Assembly (NCBI GenBank): GCA_963797085.1
Contig: CAWCOA010000004.1
Span: forward strand, 1 to 64,000
Source of the DNA: JASJBU01 sp963797085
GTDB taxonomy: Bacteria; Pseudomonadota; Gammaproteobacteria; Chromatiales; Chromatiaceae
DNA: 64,000 bases
Direction: 5' to 3'
Shown here piece by piece: positions 56,802 through 64,000 of this stretch. Under the pieces are notes generated by a model, which saw only the letters and a program-made list of their open reading frames with translations, was not told where the DNA came from and made no database searches. A program made the translations under genes and the position numbers. Position 1 is the first letter of the stretch. Every line of letters starts with the position of its first letter.

Positions 56802-59800
56802 ATGAAATACAGTCGTTTTCATTCCCTGAGATTCCGCTTTCTCGTCGGCAGCATACTGCTCCTGCTGTTACTGTTTGGCTTGATAAATTTCAACACCAAC
56901 CGGGTGTTGAAACATTTCGCCCTGGAAAGCACGCGCTCGCTGATTGCACAGACCTCGGAAACGCTCAATCTGGCAATCGTGCCTCACACTACCGATGAGG
57001 GGCTCAGCACCCTGGATGACTACCTGAACGGACTGATCACTGGAGACGAGCTTGGCATCGTCTATCTGGCCTTGCTGGACGAAAAATACCAGCCCCTGGT
57101 AAGCACCCAGAGTACGCCAGAACCACTACCCGAAACCAACACCGATCTGGAGCAGCAGCTGGATACGGGCATTGTTCATGTCAGTCAGGCGATATTGCTC
57201 GCCGACACCCGTATCGGCCACCTGCAGTATGGCCTATCCACCCGCTTGCTGCAGGAGACCAATCGGCAGCTTCTGCGAAAAAACCTGACCCTGCTGACCG
57301 CCGGACTGCTGGTTACCATTGTCATTCTGACAATCAGCGGGTTCCGCGTCAGCAAACAACTTGTCCACCTGGTGAATGCCAGCCAGGCCCTGGCCGCCAG
57401 TGACTTTAAGACCCGCGCCCCTGAAAACGGCAACAACGAGTTTTCTTATCTCGCCCATAACTTCAACCGGATGGCGGATGCCGTGGCCGAACGCACCGCG
57501 GCGCTGCAGGAAAGCGAATCAAAGCAGCGAGCCATGCTGAATAATCCAGCCCTGCTGATCGGCCTGCTGGACACCGATGGCAGGACGCTGATCGTCAATG
57601 ATGCGACGCTGGCCCTGCATGATTCGCAACTCGACGAGATTCAAGGTCACCACTTCTGGGAGACTCCTGCATTCGCCCATGACCGGTCACTCCAGCAGCG
57701 TCTGCGGGAGGCCGTGCTCCTGGGGGCCAAGGGAGAAGCCAGCCAGTTCGAAATCACCTACAACACACAAAGGGGATTGCGCATCGCTGAGTTCTCCCTG
57801 CAGCCTGTCACCGATGCGCAGGGCAGAGTGACCTGGCTGGTGCCCCAGGCAATTGACATCACCGAGCGAAAAAGGGCCGAGGAGCAACTGGCCCGAGCCA
57901 ATGCTGAATGGACTCAAGCGATGGACCAGTTCAATGACCCCATCTACCTAGTGGACATGCAGCGGCACCTGGTGCGGGCCAACAAGGCATTTTATCAAAT
58001 GGTTGGCTCGACTCCCGAACAGAGTCTAGGGCGTCACATCGCCGAGTTGATTCACCCGCAAGGTGAAGCAGAGGACTGCCCGGTTTGCCAAGCGCAAAAT
58101 GCGCAATGTGAAACAGTGATCACACTGGAATCGGACGAATACTTCAATCCCATCGGACGGCCGACAGAGGCCAGCCTCAAACTGGTGCGTGACGACACCG
58201 GCACAGAGATAGGCATGTTGGTCAGCATGCATGACCTCAGCCACTCGCGGCAGATTGAGGAGAGCCTGCGTCTGTCGGCCGGTGTCTTCGAGAACACCGC
58301 CGAAGGGGTGGTTATCACCGATGCCGAGGGTACGATTTTAGAGGTCAATCGCGCCAGCAGCGAGATTTTGGGGTTCTCCTATGAGGAGATGATTGGACAC
58401 AACCCGAATATGTGGAAATCCGGACGCCATGACGAAAGCTTCTACCGCGATATGTGGCACTCCCTTCAGGAGACCGGTCAGTGGCGAGGAGAAATATGGA
58501 ATCGACGCAAGGATGGCTCGGTGTTTCCCGTCTGGCAGACGATCAGTGACATCAAAGATGATAGCGGCCGACTCACCCACTATGTCGGGGTATTCTCCGA
58601 TATCAGCCAAATCAAGCAATCCCAGGAGCAGCTTGACTATCTGGCCCACCATGATGCCCTTACCGACCTGCCCAACCGCCTGTTGCTGAATGAACGCCTG
58701 GACCAGGCCATCAAGCACGCGGAGCGTCACAACTCACAACTCGCCATCATCTTTTTCGATCTCGATAATTTCAAGAATATCAACGATAGCCTGGGCCATC
58801 CGGTGGGCGATCAACTGTTACAGGAGGTAGCTGCCAAATTGCTCCAGGCGATTCGAGACGATGACACTGTTGCGCGAATCGGTGGTGATGAGTTCGTGTT
58901 GTTACTGGAGGATATCAGTAAGCCGGAATATGCAGGCGTTATCGCAGAAAAACTGATTTCGATCCTCAACAAACCCTTTGATCTACAGGGTCAGCAGATC
59001 GTGATCACCGCCAGCATGGGGATTTGTCTCTATCCCCGGGACGGTGTGAATGGCGCCGTGCTGATGCGCAATGCCGATGCGGCCATGTACCGCGCCAAAG
59101 AGGAAGGACGTAATACCTACCACTTCTATACCGAAGAACTCACCCGCAATGCCTTTGAAAGGGTTCTGCTGGAAAATAATCTGCGCCAGGCGATTGAGAG
59201 AGAGGAACTGCTGCTCTTCTACCAGCCGCAAGTGGATATGCGCAGCAGGCAGATAATCGGCGTTGAGGCGCTCATTCGCTGGCAGCATCCGGAACTCGGC
59301 ATGGTCTCTCCCGCTAAATTCATTCCCCTGGCTGAAGAGTGCGGCCTGATCCGCTCCATTGGCATGTGGGTATTGCGTACTGCTTGTCTGCAAGGCCGAA
59401 GCTGGCTGGACCAGGGGCTGGATGTTGGCCGGATCGCGGTAAATATTGCCGGTATTCTGATCAATCGAGGTGAATTGGTGGATGAGGTCAAGACTGCGCT
59501 GAATGAAACCAATTTCCCGGCATCCCGTTTGGAGTTAGAGGTCAGTGAGGGCTTTATCATGGAACAGGCCAAGTCCGCCATTGGGCAGTTGGATGAATTG
59601 CGCAGGCTAGGCGTCACCCTCACCATCGATGACTTCGGCACCGGCTACTCATCACTGAGCTATCTGAAACAGCTGCCCATTCACAAGCTCAAGATCGACC
59701 AGTCGTTCGTGCGCGATATACCCGATGACGCCAACGACATGGCCATCTCGAATGCTGTGATCGCGCTGGGTAAAAGTCTGGGATTGAGTGTCATCGCAGA

Positions 59801-59954
59801 AGGTGTGGAAAAAGAAGAACAGGCCGTTTTCCTGGAGGATGCCGGTTGCAGGGAGGCTCAGGGTTATCTTTATGGGAGACCGATGGGAGCGGAGGAATTC
59901 GCAAAATTGTTATCCAAGGAATCAATAAGCGAGTCTTTGAAAGTCAGCTTATGA
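56802..59954 (+). CDS. HAMP/PAS/GGDEF/EAL sensor protein
   Basis: An intact 1,050-residue protein. A transmembrane helix (residues 10-30) is followed by a short periplasmic domain, a second helix (LTLLTAGLLVTIVILTISGF), HAMP, three PAS domains (the last with PAC-like DISQIKQSQEQL), GGDEF (ARIGGDEFVLLLED) and EAL (GVEALIRWQHPE, LELEVSEGFIME, DDFGTGYSSLSYLKQLP, VIAEGVEKEEQ). Both catalytic signatures look functional. The periplasmic part and the operon context (binding protein, porin) suggest control of c-di-GMP by a periplasmic nutrient signal. Confidence 0.93.
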   Translation: MKYSRFHSLRFRFLVGSILLLLLLFGLINFNTNRVLKHFALESTRSLIAQTSETLNLAIVPHTTDEGLSTLDDYLNGLITGDELGIVYLALLDEKYQPLVSTQSTPEPLPETNTDLEQQLDTGIVHVSQAILLADTRIGHLQYGLSTRLLQETNRQLLRKNLTLLTAGLLVTIVILTISGFRVSKQLVHLVNASQALAASDFKTRAPENGNNEFSYLAHNFNRMADAVAERTAALQESESKQRAMLNNPALLIGLLDTDGRTLIVNDATLALHDSQLDEIQGHHFWETPAFAHDRSLQQRLREAVLLGAKGEASQFEITYNTQRGLRIAEFSLQPVTDAQGRVTWLVPQAIDITERKRAEEQLARANAEWTQAMDQFNDPIYLVDMQRHLVRANKAFYQMVGSTPEQSLGRHIAELIHPQGEAEDCPVCQAQNAQCETVITLESDEYFNPIGRPTEASLKLVRDDTGTEIGMLVSMHDLSHSRQIEESLRLSAGVFENTAEGVVITDAEGTILEVNRASSEILGFSYEEMIGHNPNMWKSGRHDESFYRDMWHSLQETGQWRGEIWNRRKDGSVFPVWQTISDIKDDSGRLTHYVGVFSDISQIKQSQEQLDYLAHHDALTDLPNRLLLNERLDQAIKHAERHNSQLAIIFFDLDNFKNINDSLGHPVGDQLLQEVAAKLLQAIRDDDTVARIGGDEFVLLLEDISKPEYAGVIAEKLISILNKPFDLQGQQIVITASMGICLYPRDGVNGAVLMRNADAAMYRAKEEGRNTYHFYTEELTRNAFERVLLENNLRQAIEREELLLFYQPQVDMRSRQIIGVEALIRWQHPELGMVSPAKFIPLAEECGLIRSIGMWVLRTACLQGRSWLDQGLDVGRIAVNIAGILINRGELVDEVKTALNETNFPASRLELEVSEGFIMEQAKSAIGQLDELRRLGVTLTIDDFGTGYSSLSYLKQLPIHKLKIDQSFVRDIPDDANDMAISNAVIALGKSLGLSVIAEGVEKEEQAVFLEDAGCREAQGYLYGRPMGAEEFAKLLSKESISESLKVSL

Positions 59955-60207
59955 CTGCTTTAAGATCAGCTGTCCGCGAGACTCATCCCCAACCTTGTCT
60001 TACTTAACCCACTCTATCGGCCCAGCACCTGTGACATGATGGCCGGCGATTCATTGGAAAAGGGCTGGAACATCTCAGGTGATGGAAAGTAACTGATCTT
60101 TTTTGTCGGTTATTCTTACAATCTCGATATGCTGGATTTTCTCTAGCACAGGCAATTTGAATCCATCCGATTGTTTTTAGATTATTTTATGCCCAACTTA
60201 GATAGCC

Positions 60208-60222
60208 TGGCATGATATCTGC
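60208..60222 (+). promoter_or_regulatory. Sigma-54-type promoter candidate for the PEP-CTERM gene
   Basis: TGGCATGATATCTGC places GG and GC exactly 10 bp apart, as in the -24/-12 consensus (TGGCACG-N4-TTGC), with two mismatches. It lies 98 bp upstream of the start. Published work links several PEP-CTERM genes to RpoN with the PrsK/PrsR regulators. The rest of the 366-bp gap (59955-60320) shows no gene; a GGAGGAG sequence at 60235 has no frame of its own. Confidence 0.5.
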
Positions 60223-60320
60223 CCCTATCGCCGAAGGAGGAGTTAGGAGCAACATCAAGCAGTGAGACTTCCTCTAAAAACCCTTATTTTTGACCAGCAA
60301 AAATAACGACGAGGCTACTC

Positions 60321-60992
60321 ATGGTAAAATTCAAAAATCTGCTGTTAGCAGCAGGACTCCTGCTTTCCAGCGCCGCTGCAAACGCAGTGATCCTTGATTT
60401 CATGAGCATGGCAGAACCCACAGGGTCCCATGGCGAAAGTGCTTGGAATCCCCTGTCATTCACCTTCAGTGATTTCAGCGTGAGCATTACAGGCACTGCT
60501 CCCGATGATGACAGCGTTCAATATGCCTATCTGGATGCAAATAATGGCGGTCTGGGAGTCTGTGGTGACCTTATCAGCTCAGCAACCGCCAATGTGACGA
60601 CCGGTAGTGCTGCGAACCTCTGTAACCCCAGTAGTGACGACAACATCACAACCGGTGAGGCCCTGCATGCTGTTTTCAGCACAGATGTCATCATCGAAAA
60701 CCTTTGGTTCAACAATAACCATGACGGCGGCTTCGATACTGGTGACATGATTGATATCGATGGTGATCTTTTCGCGGTGACCACAGGTATCGCGGGTGAC
60801 GCCAATGGGATTGGCTCGTTCATGGTCGCAGCCGGAGACATCTTTGATATCTCTTTCTACAACGAACAGTTCTACCTGAGCGCAATGGAAGTCAGTGCCG
60901 TTCCTGAGCCCAGCATCATCATGCTGCTGGGCCTTGGTTTCCTGGCCTTCGGCGTTGCACGCCAGAAGAAATCACGAAATCTGCAAGCCTGA
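60321..60992 (+). CDS. PEP-CTERM sorting domain protein
   Basis: A 223-residue exported protein with a signal peptide (...SSAAANA) and a C-terminal PEP-CTERM tail, VPEPSIIMLLGLGFLAFGVARQKKSR. The middle is acidic, Asp/Asn/Gly-rich (DANNGGLGVCG, NNNHDGGFDTGDMIDIDGD), perhaps calcium-binding. The tail directs sorting by an exosortase, linked to extracellular polysaccharide production. No exosortase gene is in the window. Confidence 0.92.
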   Translation: MVKFKNLLLAAGLLLSSAAANAVILDFMSMAEPTGSHGESAWNPLSFTFSDFSVSITGTAPDDDSVQYAYLDANNGGLGVCGDLISSATANVTTGSAANLCNPSSDDNITTGEALHAVFSTDVIIENLWFNNNHDGGFDTGDMIDIDGDLFAVTTGIAGDANGIGSFMVAAGDIFDISFYNEQFYLSAMEVSAVPEPSIIMLLGLGFLAFGVARQKKSRNLQA

Positions 60993-61315
60993 TAAGCCTC
61001 GACCTACATTGATCATGCAGCAGTTTGTTGCTGTCGATCTTAGATGCTGATCCGCATGCAGCCGGTACAAGGACGTATCGGCTACATGCATCAAGAACCC
61101 TGTAGCAAACAACCACCACTCTAACCGCCCACTGCTGAATCGTTTGTAAGTCTCTTCCTAATAACCTCACTTTCGGGGCTGCGAAAATATCCCGCATGGA
61201 ATAAGTGATATTCCCAATCATCAATAACTTAGGCTGTTGACGCAATCGCGAAACATCCACCAGCCTGAACACAATCTGGCGCTGACCATCGCCTTCATAG
61301 CCGATTTGAAATTTC

Positions 61316-61867
61316 CTAGCCACCCACATCCACTCCAAGCGGCATATCAATTTCCTTACATACATCCTCAATCCTGGTCAGACAATTAACCGGGACAAAG
61401 GTCTCTGAACTGGCCTCCTGCATGATCAGCTCAAATGCATCAGGAATGGCATTACCCAGCAATGAAGCTAGCCTCAAATAAGGGAATATCTGATCATACC
61501 GTTCGATCTCATACTGGCTGATACGCCGATAGACATGGGATCGATTGTGTTCAAAAGTATGCCGAAGCCCGGCCGAAGCGATGATTTCCGCTGTTCATGG
61601 ACGGTCTTGGCATGAAAATTCTTAACCCGCCGGGCCTTGTCGGTAATCACAAGACCTCTGAAGTGCCGGGGATTCTGTGTGGCAACGCCAGAGGGGCAAA
61701 GGTTGCTGTTGCAGGTGAGAGAATGCTGCTTTTGCCACATGTCGTAAAATCCCGGTAGAACGAGTGGCAATAAGCCCACCAGGAACCAGAGTAGGGGCCC
61801 AGAAAAAGAAGACTGCCAAGATCAACGGCGCGCTGACAAACATGACCCTGAGAAAATTCGAATGCAT
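61316..61867 (-). pseudogene. Broken gene of unknown function with N-terminal membrane helix
   Basis: Minus-strand coding sequence spread over three frames. It starts MHSNFLRVMFVSAPLILAVFFFWAP (signal anchor), continues PLVLPGFYDMWQKQHSLTC...RHFRGLVITDKARRVKNFHAKTVHEQ after a shift near 61780, then EIIASAGLRHTFEHNRSHVYRRISQYEIERYDQIFPYLRLASLLGNAIPDAF... after a shift near 61600, to a stop at 61316. Protein-like sequence (KFQIGYEGDGQRQIVFRLVDVSRLRQQPKLLMIGNI) goes on past this stop in another frame toward about 61040, so the original gene may have been longer. Family not recognised. Confidence 0.55.
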
Positions 61868-62123
61868 GGGTTTACGCTAGGGCCTGGGGGGAAATGGCCG
61901 CCGTCGATGGGTATCCGCATAGTGTTAACAGGCCCGAATAGTATGCCTCGAAGCGAGACTCACAAGTGTCAATAGCTGATACGTCAATAGCACATCGTCT
62001 GGATGCACAAAATCACTAAGAAATAACCCCATTGCTCCAGGATGTTAATAGACATAAAAGATAAAGTGGATAGTGTTATCCTGACTTTACACGACAAGAT
62101 GTCACTGACCCACAGGCCCTATT

Positions 62124-62596
62124 TTGAAAAAGATTGCCATTTTTGTTGATGTGCAAAACATTTATTACACCACCCGGCAGGCCTATGGCCGCCAATTTAA
62201 CTACCGGAAACTCTGGCAGCAAATCAGTGCTGAAGGAGCGATTGTTTCAGCAACCGCTTATGCCATTCACCGTGGCGACGATAAGCAACGCCAATTCCAA
62301 GATGCCCTGAAACACATTGGCTTCACCGTTAAACTCAAACCCTATATTCAGCGCAGTGATGGATCCGCCAAGGGTGACTGGGACGTAGGTATCACCATTG
62401 ATGTCATGCAGGCAGCACATGCTGTTGATACGGTTGTACTGCTGTCTGGCGATGGGGACTTTGATCTATCACTGCAAAAAATCAAAAAGGATTATGCGGT
62501 TGTTACTGAGTTTACGGGGTGCCGGCACTCACCGCCAATACACTGATTGATTCCGCGAATATCTATCACCGTATCGATGAAGATTTGCTGATATAG
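62124..62596 (+). CDS. NYN domain (LabA/DUF88-like) protein (one frameshift)
   Basis: A protein of about 157 residues. KKIAIFVDVQNIYYTTRQAYG carries the first conserved Asp/Asn; later KGDWDVGITIDVMQAAHAVDTVVLLSGDGDFDLSLQKIKK has the Asp cluster of the PIN-like NYN nuclease fold. Near 62508-62516 one base is missing: adding a G in GAG-GTT-TAC restores EVYGVPALTANTLIDSANIYHRIDEDLLI, the normal family C-terminus. The family is predicted to act as an RNase or RNA-binding protein. Confidence 0.88.
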
Positions 62597-62813
62597 ATGT
62601 TTTTTGACTTCATGACTATTTCGGCCTACAGAATACAATAAATTCATCTAGGTGATACACAGTCCTGGTGCCACACATTTCCACAAGCAGCAGACAACTC
62701 TGCGTTACAGGCCATTGATCAGGGAAATTGGGATTAGCCGGTTTGGGATTCAGTCGGGCAGCGCACCAGCGTAGTAAAAAGTCGTAAACGTCGTTATTCC
62801 CGTTTTGTATAAC

Positions 62814-62842
62814 AAAAAGCCGTCTCAAGAAGGCGGCTTTTT
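62814..62842. terminator. Bidirectional rho-independent terminator
   Basis: AAAAAGCCG (62814-62822) and CGGCTTTTT (62834-62842) form a perfect 9-bp stem, extended to 12 bp with one G-T pair around the CAAGA loop. A-rich 5' and T-rich 3' flanks let it work for both the NYN gene (plus) and the ParA gene (minus). The preceding 62597-62813 has no gene. Confidence 0.85.
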
Positions 62843-62866
62843 ATTGCTGCGCAAGATCTAACCTAC

Positions 62867-63616
62867 TCAGACATTCCCGAGTCTCACCTGCACTTCTTTC
62901 CACAGATTTTCGTAGGATCTCCAGGCCGGACTGCGGGGCGCAAACTCACCCACCGGCATGCGGTGAATGCCCATCTTTTCCACATCGCTGGCATAGGGTA
63001 TCTGGGTCCCCAGAAGCTCATGGCGGGTATCCGGCAGGTCCTTCATGACATCCAGGTGCATGCGCTTGCGGCGATCAACCATGGAGAAGAATGGCATCAA
63101 CTCCAGACCACCAATACGATGCCCTTCAAGAAAGTCCAGCAGTTGCTGATAAGTTCTGAGTGACAAGGTGGTTGGAATCAGCGGCAGCAGGAGACCATCC
63201 GCAGCCCGAAAGATATTTTCCGAGACCAGGGAAATGCTCGGTGGACAATCGAGAAAAACATAATCGTAGGCTTGAGAGAGCGGGCGCAACAATCTTAACA
63301 GCTGCTTGGTCGGCTTCTTTGCATCCTCCAGCTTCAGATCCATGTTTCGGTAGGAAAAATCCGCCGGCAGCAGGTCGAGATTTTCAAAATCCGTCCCCTT
63401 AACCAGGCTATCCAGGTCATGTTTGCCTTTGAGCAAGGCCTTACCCCCACCCTTGACCTTCGCCTTGATCCGAAAATAGTAGGTGGCTGCGCCCTGCGGA
63501 TCGAGATCCCAGACGATGCTTCGGTAACCCTGCCTGGCTGCGAGATAGGCAAGATTGACCGCAGTAGCCGTTTTGCCCACGCCGCCCTTGATGTTGTATA
63601 CCCCCAGAATGTGCAT
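62867..63616 (-). CDS. ParA family ATPase
   Basis: A 249-residue P-loop ATPase. The deviant Walker A GVYNIKGGVGKTATAVNLAYLAA, Walker A' IVWDLDPQGAATY and Walker B DYVFLDCPPSISLVSENIF identify the ParA/MinD/Soj family. There is no parB or DNA-binding N-terminal extension, and the next gene upstream is a CHAD protein overlapping by one base, so this is probably an orphan ParA that positions a protein complex or granule and not the chromosome. Confidence 0.93.
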   Translation of the reverse strand: MHILGVYNIKGGVGKTATAVNLAYLAARQGYRSIVWDLDPQGAATYYFRIKAKVKGGGKALLKGKHDLDSLVKGTDFENLDLLPADFSYRNMDLKLEDAKKPTKQLLRLLRPLSQAYDYVFLDCPPSISLVSENIFRAADGLLLPLIPTTLSLRTYQQLLDFLEGHRIGGLELMPFFSMVDRRKRMHLDVMKDLPDTRHELLGTQIPYASDVEKMGIHRMPVGEFAPRSPAWRSYENLWKEVQVRLGNV

Positions 63617-64000
63617 TATTGTCCTCGAAAAAGTTTCTTGAATGCCCGGGCATTCTCATTCGTATTGAAACTATCAAACAAGGTAGCGAACTCATCCCTC
63701 GCCTGTTCCTGACGATCCAGCAGATTTCCCACCAGAATACCCATCGCCATGAGGGTCGGGGCATTTGCACCCTCTTTCAGCATCTCATCACCAAATGATT
63801 CAATCGTCTCTGCCTGCACCTGCAAGTCCTGAAAATCCCCCAGATTATCCAACAGCACCTTGAGTTGTTTGATCAAAACGCTGATTTCCGGTTTCGGATA
63901 GAGACTTTGAAAAAATTCCATCAGATAACGCAGTTTTTTACAGTCCTTGCGCAGATCATGCAGAGACTCCGCAGGGGAATCAGCATGGATCGCTTTGCCA
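63616..64000 (-). CDS. CHAD domain protein (C-terminal part)
   Basis: The last 128 codons of a gene that begins beyond the right edge. The visible LHDLRKDCKKLRYLMEFFQSLYP is the signature helix of CHAD domains (conserved His and basic residues), followed by LKVLLDNLGDFQDLQVQAETIESF. CHAD domains bind polyphosphate and are found on polyphosphate granules. The TAA/ATG overlap with the ParA gene suggests that the two act together. Confidence 0.85.
   Translation of the reverse strand, partial: GKAIHADSPAESLHDLRKDCKKLRYLMEFFQSLYPKPEISVLIKQLKVLLDNLGDFQDLQVQAETIESFGDEMLKEGANAPTLMAMGILVGNLLDRQEQARDEFATLFDSFNTNENARAFKKLFRGQ

Overview
The window looks like a chromosomal segment of a gammaproteobacterium. 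The housekeeping genes (guaA-guaB, xseA, nth, hemH, lspA) and the mix of c-type cytochromes, V/A-type ATPase, metal efflux, PEP-CTERM and c-di-GMP proteins would fit the sulfur-oxidising Chromatiales/Sedimenticola-like group. That placement is inference; no rRNA or other phylogenetic marker is present.

Layout. 1-2.3 kb: start of an exported protein, a small Cys-motif protein, a PepSY protein and a ferric-reductase-like flavocytochrome. 2.4-5.6 kb: a cytochrome operon (cytochrome b561 fused to a diheme cytochrome c domain, an SHP/DUF1924 haem protein, a free diheme cytochrome c), flanked by two copies of a small membrane-protein gene with its leader. 5.8-14.46 kb: a tandem array of three cargo modules. 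Each is bounded by a copy of the last codons of guaA and by AT-rich arms carrying repeated ATACCATG sites. Cargo is (A) parDE, (B) a DUF4143 ATPase, a SEC-C protein and a repeat protein of unknown function, and (C) higBA plus a TOTE-type primase-helicase. The array abuts the 3' end of the real guaA at 14453, and the window holds no integrase. This is the most interesting structure here.

14.4-23.2 kb: guaA, guaB, a large periplasmic-sensor/PAS/GAF/GGDEF/EAL protein, xseA and a diguanylate cyclase remnant. 23.2-29 kb, minus strand: Lon-like protease, host-attachment-family protein, small membrane protein, DUF1841, nth with a DUF302 gene, and an arsC-like gene. 29-31.6 kb: a conserved unknown, hemH, DUF971. 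31.6-33.6 kb: a GGDEF/EAL membrane protein. 33.9-39.6 kb: a heavy-metal RND efflux operon with a decayed outer-membrane component and a DUF3240 gene. 40.7-49.6 kb: a complete nine-gene V/A-type ATPase operon interrupted by a 240-bp MITE-like element. 49.7-54.9 kb: TPR protein, lspA, a monohaem cytochrome, a secreted ATP-dependent DNA ligase, DUF454, DUF523/DUF1722 and a VOC protein. 55.1-60 kb: an operon of a periplasmic binding protein-like protein, a porin and a PAS/GGDEF/EAL protein. 60.2-64 kb: a PEP-CTERM protein behind a sigma-54-like site, a broken unknown gene, a NYN-domain protein, ParA and a CHAD protein.

At least ten loci need one or more single-base corrections to read through, usually one base in a short homopolymer. 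They include guaB, which is normally needed for guanine nucleotide synthesis. I therefore suspect consensus errors more than biological decay, and most frameshifted genes are described as single genes.
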